The position numbers were made by a program, and so were the translations under genes. The notes under the pieces are model-generated. The model had not been told where the DNA came from. It ran no database searches and saw nothing but the letters and a program-made list of their open reading frames with translations. From Acinetobacter sp. NCu2D-2 (GTDB lineage Bacteria > Pseudomonadota > Gammaproteobacteria > Pseudomonadales > Moraxellaceae), in contig NZ_CP015594.1 of the NCBI RefSeq assembly GCF_001647675.1, positions 434,001 to 498,000 on the forward strand: 64,000 nt of DNA, written 5' to 3'. Of this stretch, positions 18,329 through 28,054 are shown piece by piece; within the stretch, counting starts at the first letter, position 1, and every line of letters starts with the position of its first letter.

Positions 18329-18718
18329 TTACTCTTTTGTATTTGAGGATTGTGCAGTTTTTAAGAGTGCAATCCTCATCCGTTCTACTTTCTTTAACTT
18401 CGCTACTACCAACTCATAAGAATTCAATACCAAATCTTCAACCAAAGATTCCTCCATCTCATCATCTGCATAAACAGAAATCCAATGCTGTTTATTCATA
18501 TGCCAACCTGCACGAATATAGGGATAAATATCCCGTAGCATAGCGCCATGATCAGGTTCAACTTTGAGGTTAATCGCAGCTTTTCCCTGTAAATGAAAGG
18601 ACAGCATAAAGACTTTGTCCATGACTTTAAATACATCACAACCCTCACCAAAGGGCTGAGTCACTGTGACTTCAGGCAGTTTTAACGCAGTCGATGTAGC
18701 AATCTGATGTAAAGTCAT
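18329..18718 (-). CDS. MmcQ/YjbR family protein
   Basis: This 129-residue protein shows the MmcQ/YjbR (CyaY-like fold) pattern: KLPEVTVTQPFGEGCDVFKVMDKVFML, then INLKVEPDHGAMLR, GWHMNKQHWISVYADD and a C-terminal helical SYELVVAKL. The family is often called DNA-binding on structural grounds, but a function is not established. It is convergent with the permease gene. Just upstream lies a 14-base inverted repeat. Confidence 0.85.
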   Translation of the reverse strand: MTLHQIATSTALKLPEVTVTQPFGEGCDVFKVMDKVFMLSFHLQGKAAINLKVEPDHGAMLRDIYPYIRAGWHMNKQHWISVYADDEMEESLVEDLVLNSYELVVAKLKKVERMRIALLKTAQSSNTKE

Positions 18719-18740
18719 AAATGATGGGAAAACTCAAAAG

Positions 18741-18776
18741 AAAACTGTGGATAATGCTTAAATTATCCACAGTTTT
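18741..18776 (-). terminator. selO terminator containing two inverted DnaA-box sequences
   Basis: AAAACTGTGGATAA and TTATCCACAGTTTT form a perfect 14-base stem with an 8-base loop. On the minus strand it follows the selO stop by 19 bases and is followed by CTTTTG, so it can serve as the selO terminator. Each arm contains TTATCCACA, the consensus high-affinity DnaA box, in opposite orientation (18746-18754 and 18763-18771). Confidence 0.7.
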
Positions 18777-18795
18777 GGTATGACTTGTGAATAAA

Positions 18796-20241
18796 TTAAG
18801 ATGAACAGCTCACCATCACTTCAGGTACATCACTTGGCAGTGGTGCTAAATCTTCTGCACGCTCTAGCTCAGGCTGTTTGGTAAATGGCTGGCTGAGTAA
18901 GTTAAATAGGCGTTCAACTTCAGAAAAATCATCCCGTTCAGCGAGTTCAATCGCACGCTGCGCCATATGATTACGCAAAATATACTGTGGATTGGCTTTT
19001 TGCATTTCAGCATCGAGTTCATCTGTATCTTGAAACTCACGAATACTTTTGTACTGACTTAAGAAACTTTCAAAGGCACGGCGGTCTAAGCAGTCGTCTT
19101 TAATCGCTTCATAGTCTTTGTTTTGCAGTCGAATAAAACTTTGCGTGTAATCCAGTTGCTCAGATTGCAAAATACGTAAGAAGGCCATCGCACAATCAAA
19201 ACTGTTTTTATGGAAATTGGGTAAGCTCATTTTTTTATTTAAGCCGAGTTTGTAATGCTCTAAGAATGTGGGCTCATAGTGCTCTAAACAAGCCGCTAAA
19301 TCTTGCTTCCATTGCTCTTTATCATAATTGACAGGGCAGAGTGAAATAAGATTATTCAGCCAAGTCCATAAATTCCAATGTCCAATACTTGGTTGATTTT
19401 GATAGGTATAACGCCCTTGATGGTCGGAATGGTTATTGATCCAATTTGGACGGAAACGTTCCATAAAACCATACGGACCAAAGTCCAACGTTGAACCGGT
19501 AATATTCAGGTTGTCAGTGTTCATTACCCCATGGGCGAAACCCACCAATTGCCATTTAGCAATCATCACGGCAGTACGCTGAATGACTTTCGTTGCAAAG
19601 CTTAAAATCGGTTGTTCTGTATCTAAGCATTCAGGGTAATGCCATTCAATACATTTTTGCGTGAACTCAGGCAATAGATCAGGTTGGAATTGATTGATCC
19701 ATTCAAAATGCCCTAAACGAATATGACAGTCTGAAGTCCGTAGCATCATCGCACCCGGCTCTAAAGTTTCACGCTGTACGCCTTGCGTTGATGAGGTAAA
19801 GCCAACTGAGTTACTCGATGCAACACCTAAGGCATTTAAGGCATGACCTGCTAAATATTCACGAATAGTCGAACGCAGTACCGCACGACCATCGCCCATA
19901 CGCGAATAACGGGTTTTGCCTGCACCTTTTAAATGTAAATCAACAGTGTTGTTATTTTTATCTAAGATCTGAGCAATCAGTAAACCACGACCATCACCGA
20001 GTTGACCTGCCCATTGACCGAATTGATGTCCTGCATAGACCATCGCCAAAGGTTCAAATTCAGCAAAGGTTTTTTGCCCACTACAAATCTCTACCCATGT
20101 AGCTTTGTCTTCATCTGACCAATTGAGTGTGTCGGCAAGGGTAGTATTAAAGTGACCTGCCTTTGCACCGATGAGTGGCTTCGGCTGTTGATGATCATAT
20201 AAACGGGGCGGGAGGGTGTTATAGCGAGAATTAAAAAGCAT
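18796..20241 (-). CDS. selO: SelO/YdiU family protein AMPylase
   Basis: SelO is a pseudokinase-fold enzyme that transfers AMP from ATP to protein Ser/Thr/Tyr residues. In E. coli its targets are redox-related. This 481-residue protein matches the family length. The family core is visible: VYAGHQFGQWAGQLGDGRG near residue 70, HLKGAGKTRYSRMGDGRAVL near residue 105, and HGVMNTDNLNITGSTLDFGPYGF near residue 235, the metal-binding catalytic loop. The C-terminus MVSCSS ends like E. coli YdiU, with Cys in place of selenocysteine. The gene is solitary, and the terminator hairpin at 18741 lies downstream. Confidence 0.93.
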   Translation of the reverse strand: MLFNSRYNTLPPRLYDHQQPKPLIGAKAGHFNTTLADTLNWSDEDKATWVEICSGQKTFAEFEPLAMVYAGHQFGQWAGQLGDGRGLLIAQILDKNNNTVDLHLKGAGKTRYSRMGDGRAVLRSTIREYLAGHALNALGVASSNSVGFTSSTQGVQRETLEPGAMMLRTSDCHIRLGHFEWINQFQPDLLPEFTQKCIEWHYPECLDTEQPILSFATKVIQRTAVMIAKWQLVGFAHGVMNTDNLNITGSTLDFGPYGFMERFRPNWINNHSDHQGRYTYQNQPSIGHWNLWTWLNNLISLCPVNYDKEQWKQDLAACLEHYEPTFLEHYKLGLNKKMSLPNFHKNSFDCAMAFLRILQSEQLDYTQSFIRLQNKDYEAIKDDCLDRRAFESFLSQYKSIREFQDTDELDAEMQKANPQYILRNHMAQRAIELAERDDFSEVERLFNLLSQPFTKQPELERAEDLAPLPSDVPEVMVSCSS

Positions 20242-20324
20242 AGCGGTTCAATATCATTTGACTCATTTCACTATAGCAAATTTCATGTGCTAAAAGTGTT
20301 GAAGATCGTTTTAATAAGGACAAC

Positions 20325-20352
20325 AAAAAAGCCCCGAAATCGGAGCCTTTTA
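20325..20352 (-). terminator. desaturase terminator (imperfect)
   Basis: On the minus strand AAAAGGCTCCG and CGGGGCTTTTTT form a stem with a bulge and a T tract, 18 bases after the desaturase stop. Confidence 0.6.
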
Positions 20353-20369
20353 TCGAGCAGAACAGCAGG

Positions 20370-21530
20370 TTAAGCTGTAGTTTTCTTTAAGTTACGCATT
20401 AAAGTATTTAATGTTTCACGATGGTGTGACAACCGGTTTTCAACGGCTTGGAATTCAGCTTTGAGCTTGTCATCCATTTGGTGGAACTTCTCAGCCACTG
20501 CCGCTTTTTTCACTTGAATTTCTTGCTCTTTCAGTTTTGCCCAATCATTTAAGGTTTGGGTAAAGGCTTCATATTCTTGTGCAATTTTGGTTTTGGCTTG
20601 TGCGATATCAGCATTTACATCTAAACCATAGACCGCTAAATCTTGCTGTGCATATTTAAATTTCATCGCAAGTTCTGCTTTTTTGATATTAAAGCTTGGA
20701 ATTCGGCGTAAGTTTTTCGCTAAACCGAGTTTAGAACAGGTCCAAATGAGCCATTTTGTTGGATCGTATTGCCACCATTTCACACCATTGCGGTAATCGT
20801 ATTGGAAAATGTGGTGGTAGTTGTGATAACCCTCACCCCAAGTGGCAATGGCTAACCAAAAGTTGTCACGTGCAGTGTTTTCGTCAGTATAAGGACGAGA
20901 ACCCCACATATGGCATAGTGAGTTAATAAAGAATGTAACGTGATGGCTTAAAATCAGACGAACCAAACCACCGAGTAATAATACGCCCCATACATCACCC
21001 ACAGCCCAACCAATAGGAAGTAAGATGGCTGCATGTACCGCAACAACTAAGGGAACATAGTATTTGTGTTGGAACATCACCACAGGATCTTTGAGTAAGT
21101 CCGGTGCATTTTTATAATTAGGTTCTGCTGCTGGATAGTCACGAAGCATCCAGCCTAAGTGTGCATACCAAAAGCCATTATTAATTGAATATGGATCTTT
21201 TTCGACATCATCGACATGGCGGTGATGAGTACGGTGACCTGAACCCCAATACAAAATACTGTTTTGTACAGCAAAGGTGCCCATAATCATCAGGATAATT
21301 TTTAACGGTAGCGTTGCTTCATAAGCACGATGTGCCCAAAGGCGGTGATAGCCTGCTGTAATACCTAAGCTACTGACGCCTAGTAAAACAAACATACTGA
21401 TCCAAGCGGCAAGACTAAAATCGTGGTTGTACGCGTAAAGAGGAATCGCAATGACAGCAACAATCGGTAAAAACACCAAAGCAAACACCGCGACCCAGTT
21501 AATTGGGGCTTGAGGTAAGGGAGCATTCAT
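20370..21530 (-). CDS. acyl-CoA/fatty acid delta-9 desaturase
   Basis: This is a membrane di-iron desaturase of about 386 residues. All three His boxes are visible: HRLWAHR (about residue 62), HRTHHRHVD (about residue 99) and EGYHNYHHIFQYDYRNG (about residue 230). They are spaced as in stearoyl-CoA desaturases, between two pairs of membrane helices. The C-terminal 100 residues are charged and coiled-coil-like (KTKIAQEYEAFTQTLNDWAK), an addition beyond the core enzyme. Role: inserting a double bond into saturated acyl chains to control membrane fluidity. The frame opens at GTG 21542, but MNAPLPQ at ATG 21530, with AGGAG upstream, is the likelier start. Confidence 0.88.
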   Translation of the reverse strand: MNAPLPQAPINWVAVFALVFLPIVAVIAIPLYAYNHDFSLAAWISMFVLLGVSSLGITAGYHRLWAHRAYEATLPLKIILMIMGTFAVQNSILYWGSGHRTHHRHVDDVEKDPYSINNGFWYAHLGWMLRDYPAAEPNYKNAPDLLKDPVVMFQHKYYVPLVVAVHAAILLPIGWAVGDVWGVLLLGGLVRLILSHHVTFFINSLCHMWGSRPYTDENTARDNFWLAIATWGEGYHNYHHIFQYDYRNGVKWWQYDPTKWLIWTCSKLGLAKNLRRIPSFNIKKAELAMKFKYAQQDLAVYGLDVNADIAQAKTKIAQEYEAFTQTLNDWAKLKEQEIQVKKAAVAEKFHQMDDKLKAEFQAVENRLSHHRETLNTLMRNLKKTTA

Positions 21531-21758
21531 CTCCAACAGCACTCCTAGAACCTGGGTAGGTCAGATCGATCAAAAATCAGAATCCACTAAAGAATATAGG
21601 GGATATGTTTAAGCATATTAGCACGCACGAAATAGTCACACTAGCATTATTGCACAACTGTATTGTACTTATGAGTAACAGAATAATTAAAAGCAAATGT
21701 GCTAATTTTTTAAGTATCAGCATACTTAAAACATGAGTACTTCAATAGGAGTTGGAAT

Positions 21759-22238
21759 ATGTTGAAATCTATAATAATTCCGAAAATCTTAATAACCGCA
21801 TCCTATTTATTTGCACTTGTACTCGTCGGTTGTCAAAGTTCAACATCTCAAAAAACAACGATAAACAGCAAAGAACGTCCTTTACATGTGACTCGAAGTC
21901 CTGATGGGCTACAGAATATTCGCTGGAAAATTTTGGAAATTGATGGTCAAAAGGCTAAATTTTTTCAACAAGATCCTTATCTAGAATTGAATGCTAATTT
22001 AAAACGTGTCAATGGACATACAGGATGTAATCCAATCTTCGGTAAGTACCAGCTCAATACACACACTGGCATAATTGACATTGATGTTAAAGCGGGTCAT
22101 CAAAGTTGTGATCAGGCATTGGCTCAAGAGGCATCTTTAATGAATGCATTGAATGAAGTTAAGCGATACAAGATAGTAGGTAATCGTCTACAGATTATGA
22201 ATACCACAGGTCAAATTGTATTGGTCATGCAGAAATAA
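21759..22238 (+). CDS. META/HslJ-domain lipoprotein
   Basis: This 159-residue lipoprotein has a signal sequence with lipobox LVGC (Cys about residue 25). The mature part contains a META domain: IRWKILEIDGQKA, YLELNANLKRVNGHTGCNPIFGKYQL and the Cys pair GCN...SCD, ending with an alpha/beta segment YKIVGNRLQIMNTTGQIVLVM. META/HslJ proteins are outer-membrane or periplasmic and are linked to heat-induced or novobiocin-resistance phenotypes in E. coli; the biochemical role is unclear. The ATG is preceded by AGGAGTTGG. It is convergent with the GDPD gene and no clear hairpin lies between them. Confidence 0.8.
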   Translation: MLKSIIIPKILITASYLFALVLVGCQSSTSQKTTINSKERPLHVTRSPDGLQNIRWKILEIDGQKAKFFQQDPYLELNANLKRVNGHTGCNPIFGKYQLNTHTGIIDIDVKAGHQSCDQALAQEASLMNALNEVKRYKIVGNRLQIMNTTGQIVLVMQK

Positions 22239-22265
22239 ACTTAATAAACTGCTTATTTTCTAAAT

Positions 22266-22979
22266 TTAAAGATGTTCGAGCATACGTTTTGGAAAGTCAG
22301 TAATTAAACCCTGCACCCCTAAATCACGCAGTTCTTTGGCACGCTCGATTTCATTGACTGTCCACACACTAATGTCGAGTTTTGCATCTTGGGTGGCTTG
22401 AATCAGTTCACGGTTGGCAAGTTCATTCATCCAACCAATTTGACAGCAACCAAGATCGAGTGCTTGTTCAATCGCTTGATGTTGTATATCGGTTTCAATC
22501 AACAAGCCGCGTTTAAAATTGGATTGACGCTGTTGCAAGGCCTGATGAATTTTAAGGTCAAAACTGGTAATGACGGCGGTATGTTCAAAGCCTTTGAGTT
22601 GCTGCTCAATGGCAAGGGTAATTTTTTCAGCTTCAGCTTGGCTTTGCACTGCTTTGACTTCGACTTCAATATGATCAAAGTTATGAATCACATTGAGGGT
22701 TTGATTCAGCAGTGGCGTCGGTTCAACTTGATTCCAACTTGACCATGTGACTGCGTGGTTGTAGTGAGAAAGTTCCGTTTGGCTACATTCATATAAGGCT
22801 TTTTGCTGACCTGCGGTACGTACAAAATTATCATCATGCATAATAATTAAAGCGTCGTCTTTCAGTTGACGCACGTCAAATTCCACTGCACGGATGCCAA
22901 GGTTTTGAATATATTGAAAACCACCGAGGGTGTTTTCAGGTGCTTCGCCACGCGCACCACGATGTCCGATGATGCGCAT
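22266..22979 (-). CDS. glycerophosphodiester phosphodiesterase
   Basis: This 237-residue GDPD hydrolyses glycerophosphodiesters to glycerol-3-phosphate plus an alcohol. Catalytic-site motifs are visible: IIGHRGARGEAPENTLGGF (HRG...PENT) at the N-terminus, AVEFDVRQLKDDALIIMHDDN with the second His and metal-binding acids, and DISVWTVNE near the end. There is no signal peptide, so it resembles cytoplasmic UgpQ rather than periplasmic GlpQ. It lies 146 bases downstream of the cobalamin adenosyltransferase gene on the same strand and may be a separate unit. Confidence 0.9.
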   Translation of the reverse strand: MRIIGHRGARGEAPENTLGGFQYIQNLGIRAVEFDVRQLKDDALIIMHDDNFVRTAGQQKALYECSQTELSHYNHAVTWSSWNQVEPTPLLNQTLNVIHNFDHIEVEVKAVQSQAEAEKITLAIEQQLKGFEHTAVITSFDLKIHQALQQRQSNFKRGLLIETDIQHQAIEQALDLGCCQIGWMNELANRELIQATQDAKLDISVWTVNEIERAKELRDLGVQGLITDFPKRMLEHL

Positions 22980-23125
22980 TATACGATCACCTGAGCTAGA
23001 TAAGATGAGGACATATTAAGAAGAAAATATGACAGGAGAGTGACGGCTATTCTGCGCCTGAAACATGCTGTTGCAAATACCGTTGACGCAGAATTTTCCG
23101 TGAAATTTATCGCATTTTAGTGGAA

Positions 23126-23710
23126 TTATTGATCAATGGTCTCATTGATATTTTTTTGCCAAAGGACTTCTGAACCACCTTCGCTTCGTTGTAAGGTACG
23201 TGATGCGACAAATAGCCAATCTGATAATCGGTTTAAGAGTTGCATTGAAGTCGCTTGAATGTTTTGATCACGGGCATGGACTGACATCACGCTACGTTCA
23301 GCACGGCGACAAATGGCACGCGCTTGATGGGCAAAGCTACACACCAATGTACCGGCAGGTAAAATAAAGTCTTTCAGCATCGGTAAATCTTCGTTCATTC
23401 GGTCAATGTCATTTTCTAAAAAATCAATCGACACAGGTTGAACTAAGTTAAAGCCCGGAATACACACTTCACCGCCTAAGTCGAATAACCAATGTTGAAT
23501 CAGGCTCAGTGATTTATCCCATTGTGCTTTATCTTCGATTGTACTTAACGCAATTTGTGAACGTAATACACCAATCGTGGCATTGAGTTCATCCACATCA
23601 CCTAAGGCATTGATACGTAGATCATCTTTAGGTACACGAGAACCATCACCAAGACCTGTGGTGCCTGAATCGCCTGTACGGGTATAAATTTTACTTAAAC
23701 GGTGACCCAT
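23126..23710 (-). CDS. cobalamin adenosyltransferase, PduO type
   Basis: This 194-residue ATP:cob(I)alamin adenosyltransferase makes adenosylcobalamin. The N-terminal ATP-binding signature KIYTRTGDSGTTGLGDGSRV and the following DVDELNATIG are diagnostic of the PduO family. The C-terminal helix has CRRAERSV. It lies 89 bases after btuB on the same strand without a strong terminator between, so both are likely under the upstream cobalamin riboswitch: uptake plus conversion to coenzyme form. GTG or ATG alternatives are not needed; ATG 23710 opens the family N-terminus directly. Confidence 0.92.
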   Translation of the reverse strand: MGHRLSKIYTRTGDSGTTGLGDGSRVPKDDLRINALGDVDELNATIGVLRSQIALSTIEDKAQWDKSLSLIQHWLFDLGGEVCIPGFNLVQPVSIDFLENDIDRMNEDLPMLKDFILPAGTLVCSFAHQARAICRRAERSVMSVHARDQNIQATSMQLLNRLSDWLFVASRTLQRSEGGSEVLWQKNINETIDQ

Positions 23711-23799
23711 GTGAGTTCCTTAAACTTCTAAATACTGAATATAAAAAGCATCATGCCATAGTGCTGGCAGGATGCTCAAAACTATTTACCAGACTTTAT

Positions 23800-25659
23800 T
23801 TAGTATTTGAACGTTACGCCTGCTGACGCTAAACGACCACCGTTGATGTAATAACTACCGCTGCCATAAGCTGTACGATATTTGCTATCACCCACATTTT
23901 GAATATTGACAAATAACTTCATAACATCATTAGCGTTGTAATAACCATGCATATCGATATTGAAATGACCTGGAATACGGACATTATCGTATGCACTGTT
24001 ATCAGAAGATGAGTTGGCAGTTAGTGTAGTAGAAAGGCCAAAAGTTGGCTCCTGCCAACCTGCTGTAAATGCAACTTTTTGACGAGGACGACGGCTTAAA
24101 TCTTCATTTGTGGAATCATCTTTGGCACGAACATAATTATAGCTTGTGCTCAGGTACAGATGGTCACCTGTCCATTTCAGATAAGCTTCAGCACCTTTTA
24201 TTGTGGTTTTATCAATATTGAGATTTTGATAAACAGCATCATATCCGTCACATAATGAGATACATTCGGAGTCTATTAGGTTTTTGACTTTAGTTTTATA
24301 TGTCGAAACACCTGTACTAACGCCGTAATTAAGTTGTTGATCTAAACCAATTTCATAAGAAATACTTTTTTCTGGATCTAAATTAGGATTACCACCATAC
24401 GCATAAAGTTCATTTAGATTTGGTGCTCTAAAAGCACTGCCAATATTAGTGTAAACACTTGTTAGTGGTGAAATTTGATAACGAATACCAGCTTGGGCTA
24501 CGGTATTAGTTCCATATTTATCATTATCTTCTAGACGTAAGCCGAGTTGGGTATGAATCCCATCCGTATTGTATTGATGTTGAATATAATAGCCTTTGGA
24601 ATCAACACTTGAATTAATTTTAGTCCCATAAGAGAGGGCATCTGCTTCTATCTTTTGATAGGTCGTTCCCAAAGCGATATTTTGTTCAGATGTAAACTGC
24701 CATATTGCATATATGTCAGCTTCTTGTGTTTTGCTGAGCACATAGTCATATTGACCTAGATAATTGCTTTGGTTCTGCAGTAGATCATCTTTAAACTGAG
24801 ACAATCTTGCATTTAATTCAATTGAAGGCTGGATTTGAACACTACCTTTCAGATTGATAATTTCATTTTTAAAATCCTGATCGGTCAAAGCGCCAGAATT
24901 GTTGTATTGGCTGTTACCTTTGTTTTGGCTGTAGTCCAAAGATAGACCATAAGTATCTTTATCTACACCAATTTTGGCACTATAGCCTTTTTGTTCGAAA
25001 GCCGCTTTAGGATTGTTTTGACTTTCTTTAACTGCTGTTCCATCCGTTTCTAAGCGTTGACCACGGATTTGAGCATAAAGTCCATCTTTTGCCAGATCTA
25101 CACCGATTAAAGATTTATAGGTTTTATTTTCACCGATTTCGCCTGTCACAAATGCACTGGTTTTTTCAGGTGTTTTGGAAATAAGCTGTACTACACCACC
25201 AATTGCATCTGTTCCATAAAGCACAGATGCGGGACCTTTAAGAATTTCAATTTGCTTGATATCGGTTGTGTCAAGGAAAGGAATACTTGCTGCACCTGTA
25301 GTTGAAGTATTTAAGCGGACACCATCACGTAAAACTAACGCTTGAGTCGAGTTTGTTCCACGAAGAAAAATTGAAGATTGCTGACCCAAATCACCTAGTT
25401 GGACAATATTTGCTGAAGCTTCTGATTTTAAAAGCTCAGGAAATGAGGCAATAGGTGATTGTTCAATAATATTGGGCTCAATGATCGAAATGCGTGCGGG
25501 AACATCCTGAATGTTTTGTTCAGAACGTGTGGCGGTCACCACAATGGTCTCTAAAGATGTTTTCGCAGTCGTTACTGTTTCCGCAAAAACAGATGAACTA
25601 GAACCCAACGCAAGTGCGATTGCACCGACCAAAGCAGTCGGCTGAAATTGAATAGACAT
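23800..25659 (-). CDS. btuB: TonB-dependent cobalamin receptor BtuB
   Basis: This 619-residue outer-membrane receptor has a signal peptide ending near VFA/ET, a TonB box (SLETIVVTATRSEQ), a plug domain (VPARISIIEP...QSSIFLRGTNS...VEILKGPASVLYGTDAIGGV, with Ile for Val in the actual text) and a barrel ending SAGVTFKY, length as for BtuB. The cobalamin riboswitch upstream and the cobalamin adenosyltransferase downstream identify the substrate. ATG 25659 (MSIQFQ) is preferred over ATG 25671 because GGAG lies seven bases upstream of it. It uses TonB energy to bring B12 into the periplasm. Confidence 0.92.
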   Translation of the reverse strand: MSIQFQPTALVGAIALALGSSSSVFAETVTTAKTSLETIVVTATRSEQNIQDVPARISIIEPNIIEQSPIASFPELLKSEASANIVQLGDLGQQSSIFLRGTNSTQALVLRDGVRLNTSTTGAASIPFLDTTDIKQIEILKGPASVLYGTDAIGGVVQLISKTPEKTSAFVTGEIGENKTYKSLIGVDLAKDGLYAQIRGQRLETDGTAVKESQNNPKAAFEQKGYSAKIGVDKDTYGLSLDYSQNKGNSQYNNSGALTDQDFKNEIINLKGSVQIQPSIELNARLSQFKDDLLQNQSNYLGQYDYVLSKTQEADIYAIWQFTSEQNIALGTTYQKIEADALSYGTKINSSVDSKGYYIQHQYNTDGIHTQLGLRLEDNDKYGTNTVAQAGIRYQISPLTSVYTNIGSAFRAPNLNELYAYGGNPNLDPEKSISYEIGLDQQLNYGVSTGVSTYKTKVKNLIDSECISLCDGYDAVYQNLNIDKTTIKGAEAYLKWTGDHLYLSTSYNYVRAKDDSTNEDLSRRPRQKVAFTAGWQEPTFGLSTTLTANSSSDNSAYDNVRIPGHFNIDMHGYYNANDVMKLFVNIQNVGDSKYRTAYGSGSYYINGGRLASAGVTFKY

Positions 25660-25713
25660 GATGTGCTCCATACATTCACTTCCCCGTGAATGACTGAGTG
25701 AGAGAACACAACA

Positions 25714-25895
25714 AGCAGGTATCCGGACTTAAATGTGCACATGCTCATATGCTGAATATCCACCTTCCCATAGCCGAGCTACAGTGGTGTAAACCATTTG
25801 GTTTATAAAGATAAACGTTTCATTTTACCGTTGCGGGGGCAGTGTTGGATTCGCACCAACTTCCCTAAAGCCAAAGCTTAAACTTGTTGCAAAGT
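25714..25895 (-). promoter_or_regulatory. cobalamin riboswitch
   Basis: Read on the minus strand, the leader contains GGGAAGTTGGTGCGAATCC, then GCCCCCGCAACGGTA, and later a 3' segment with AAGTCCGGATACCTGC. These are the conserved elements of the adenosylcobalamin (Cbl) riboswitch in the right order, and the last is the B12-box region. It ends about 55 bases before btuB, so B12 binding would sequester expression of btuB and the adenosyltransferase. The remaining bases up to 26046 must hold its promoter and that of trpF. Confidence 0.93.
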
Positions 25896-26046
25896 GTGGC
25901 AAGTATAAAGAGCGCATAGCATTTAAACAATCAAGATGCAGAAATATGCGCCTGAACTTTACGCAAGCTGAAAAAATTGCTTTACAATGACTCGCCTTAT
26001 TTCATAGATCGGCTATGAAGTTGGCAGAGGGTAGAGTCAAAAAAAT

Positions 26047-26688
26047 ATGCGTACGCGTGCCAAAATTTGTGGAATCACTCGACTGCAAGACGTCAAAGCA
26101 GTGGTCGATGCCGGGGCAGATGCCATCGGTTTTGTGTTTTATCCACCAAGTCCAAGAGCGGTCAGCGCTGAACAAGCAGCCGAATTGATTCAAGCGATTC
26201 CACCTTATGTGCAAACGGTGGGACTCTTTGTGAATCAAACACTTGAACAGATTCAAGCCATCATCAACATCGCAAACATCGACATTTTGCAGTTTCATGG
26301 CGATGAATCGGCTGAGACTTGCCAAGCCATTGCAGCGCATGTCGGTCGCCGTTGGTACAAAGCCATTCAGGTTAAACCTGACTTAGATGTCGTGGCTGAA
26401 ATTGCAAAATATCAGGCAGCAGGGGCGAGTGCGGTACTGTTAGATGCATGGCATCCTGAGCTCAAAGGTGGCACGGGACACAGTTTTGACTGGACAACTT
26501 TTCCAAAATTAAATCTTCCCTTGATCTTGGCAGGGGGCTTAAACCCTGACAATATCGAGCAGGCAATTCTTACCACACAGGCTTATGCTGTGGATGTAAG
26601 TGGCGGTGTCGAGTCCGCTAAAGGTATTAAAGACCAACAACTCATCGAACGCTTTATGCAAGGAGTCCTACGTGGATCAGCAAAATAA
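26047..26688 (+). CDS. trpF: phosphoribosylanthranilate isomerase
   Basis: TrpF catalyses the third step of tryptophan synthesis from anthranilate. This 213-residue TIM-barrel protein has the expected motifs: [10 protein letters not shown] at the N-terminus with the catalytic Cys, [41 protein letters not shown] with the catalytic Asp, and [11 protein letters not shown] plus [15 protein letters not shown] binding the phosphate. It overlaps trpB by 17 bases, so the two are translationally coupled. It is divergent from btuB. Confidence 0.96.
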   Translation: MRTRAKICGITRLQDVKAVVDAGADAIGFVFYPPSPRAVSAEQAAELIQAIPPYVQTVGLFVNQTLEQIQAIINIANIDILQFHGDESAETCQAIAAHVGRRWYKAIQVKPDLDVVAEIAKYQAAGASAVLLDAWHPELKGGTGHSFDWTTFPKLNLPLILAGGLNPDNIEQAILTTQAYAVDVSGGVESAKGIKDQQLIERFMQGVLRGSAK

Positions 26689-27901
26689 TGTGATTGACTA
26701 TACCCAATTCCCTGACGAAAAAGGGCATTTCGGTATCCATGGCGGACGTTTTGTGTCAGAAACTCTGATGGCAGCTCTAGAAGACCTAGAAAAGCTATAT
26801 TTCCGTATGAAAAATGACGAACAGTTTTTGGCAGAATTCGACCGTGACCTCGCTTTTTATGTAGGTCGTCCTAGTCCGCTTTATCATGCTGAACGATGGT
26901 CGAAGGAGTTGGGTGGTGCGCAAATTTACTTAAAACGTGAAGACTTAAACCATACTGGCTCCCATAAAGTAAACAATACGATTGGTCAGGCATTGCTTGC
27001 AAAGCTGTCAGGTAAAAAACGTATTATTGCAGAAACAGGCGCAGGTCAGCATGGTGTCGCAACCGCAACGATTGCAGCACGTTTAGGTCTTGAGTGCGTG
27101 GTGTTTATGGGTGCTGAGGACGTAAAACGTCAAGCCATGAACGTCTATCGTATGCGTTTGCTTGGCGCAACCGTTGTGCCTGTAGAAAGTGGCTCTAAAA
27201 CCTTAAAAGATGCCATGAACGAAGCGATGCGTGACTGGGTCACTAACGTTGATTCAACCTACTATGTGATTGGTACTGTGGCAGGTCCACATCCATACCC
27301 ACAATTGGTTCGTGATTTCCAATCGATTATTGGTCGTGAAGCACGTCGTCAAATTCAAGAACAAGCAGGTCGCCTACCTGATGCATTGGTGGCATGTGTC
27401 GGTGGTGGTTCAAATGCGATGGGCTTGTTCTATCCATTCTTGAACGATCAAGATGTGAAAATGTATGGTGTCGAAGCAGCAGGCTATGGTATCGAAACAG
27501 GCAAACACTCTGCACCGCTGAATGCTGGTCATGTTGGTGTCCTACACGGTAACCGTACTTATTTGATGTCAGATGAACAAGGTCAGATTATTGAAACCCA
27601 TTCAATTTCTGCAGGTCTAGACTATCCGGGTGTCGGTCCTGAGCATAGTTTCTTAAAAGATATGGATCGTGTGAAATACGTACCGATCAATGACCAAGAA
27701 GCGCTTCAAGGTTTCCGTGATTTAACCAAAATTGAAGGGATTATTCCTGCGCTTGAAAGTTCACATGCCATGGCATACGTGACTAAACTTGCACCAACCA
27801 TGGATAAAGACCAAATTATCATTGCAACCGTTTCAGGTCGTGGTGATAAAGATTTAATGACCGTTGCCCGTATTGATGGCGTGGAAATGGTGGAGATGTA
27901 A
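26672..27901 (+). CDS. trpB: tryptophan synthase beta chain
   Basis: TrpB condenses indole with serine to make tryptophan. This 409-residue protein has the PLP-binding Lys in HTGSHKVNN (about residue 99), the phosphate loop GGGSNAMG (about residue 245), and [10 protein letters not shown]. The start is GTG 26672, with AGGAG at 26661 six bases upstream. The longer in-frame opening from 26600 lies wholly inside trpF and is not used. The partner trpA is not adjacent but 6 kb downstream. A palindromic repeat directly follows the stop and may end transcription. Confidence 0.96.
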   Translation: MDQQNNVIDYTQFPDEKGHFGIHGGRFVSETLMAALEDLEKLYFRMKNDEQFLAEFDRDLAFYVGRPSPLYHAERWSKELGGAQIYLKREDLNHTGSHKVNNTIGQALLAKLSGKKRIIAETGAGQHGVATATIAARLGLECVVFMGAEDVKRQAMNVYRMRLLGATVVPVESGSKTLKDAMNEAMRDWVTNVDSTYYVIGTVAGPHPYPQLVRDFQSIIGREARRQIQEQAGRLPDALVACVGGGSNAMGLFYPFLNDQDVKMYGVEAAGYGIETGKHSAPLNAGHVGVLHGNRTYLMSDEQGQIIETHSISAGLDYPGVGPEHSFLKDMDRVKYVPINDQEALQGFRDLTKIEGIIPALESSHAMAYVTKLAPTMDKDQIIIATVSGRGDKDLMTVARIDGVEMVEM

Positions 27902-27902
27902 A

Positions 27903-27972
27903 AAAATCTCCCTAACCCTCTTTAAGAAAGAGGGGATAGCCCTCCTTTGGTAAAGGAGGGTTGGGAGGATTT
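27903..27972. repeat. intergenic palindromic repeat, copy 2
   Basis: CCCTCTTTAAGAAAGAGGG and CCCTCCTTTGGTAAAGGAGGG lie inside outer arms AAATCTCCCTAACC / GGTTGGGAGGATTT. It has the same two-hairpin design as copy 1 (6923), immediately after the trpB stop codon. Confidence 0.8.
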
Positions 27973-28054
27973 AAAAATCGCATTCAAGCAATTGGATGCG
28001 ATTTTTTATGTGGTGAAAAAAATAAAAAGTTCCCCGAAATTTGAGTTGTGAATC

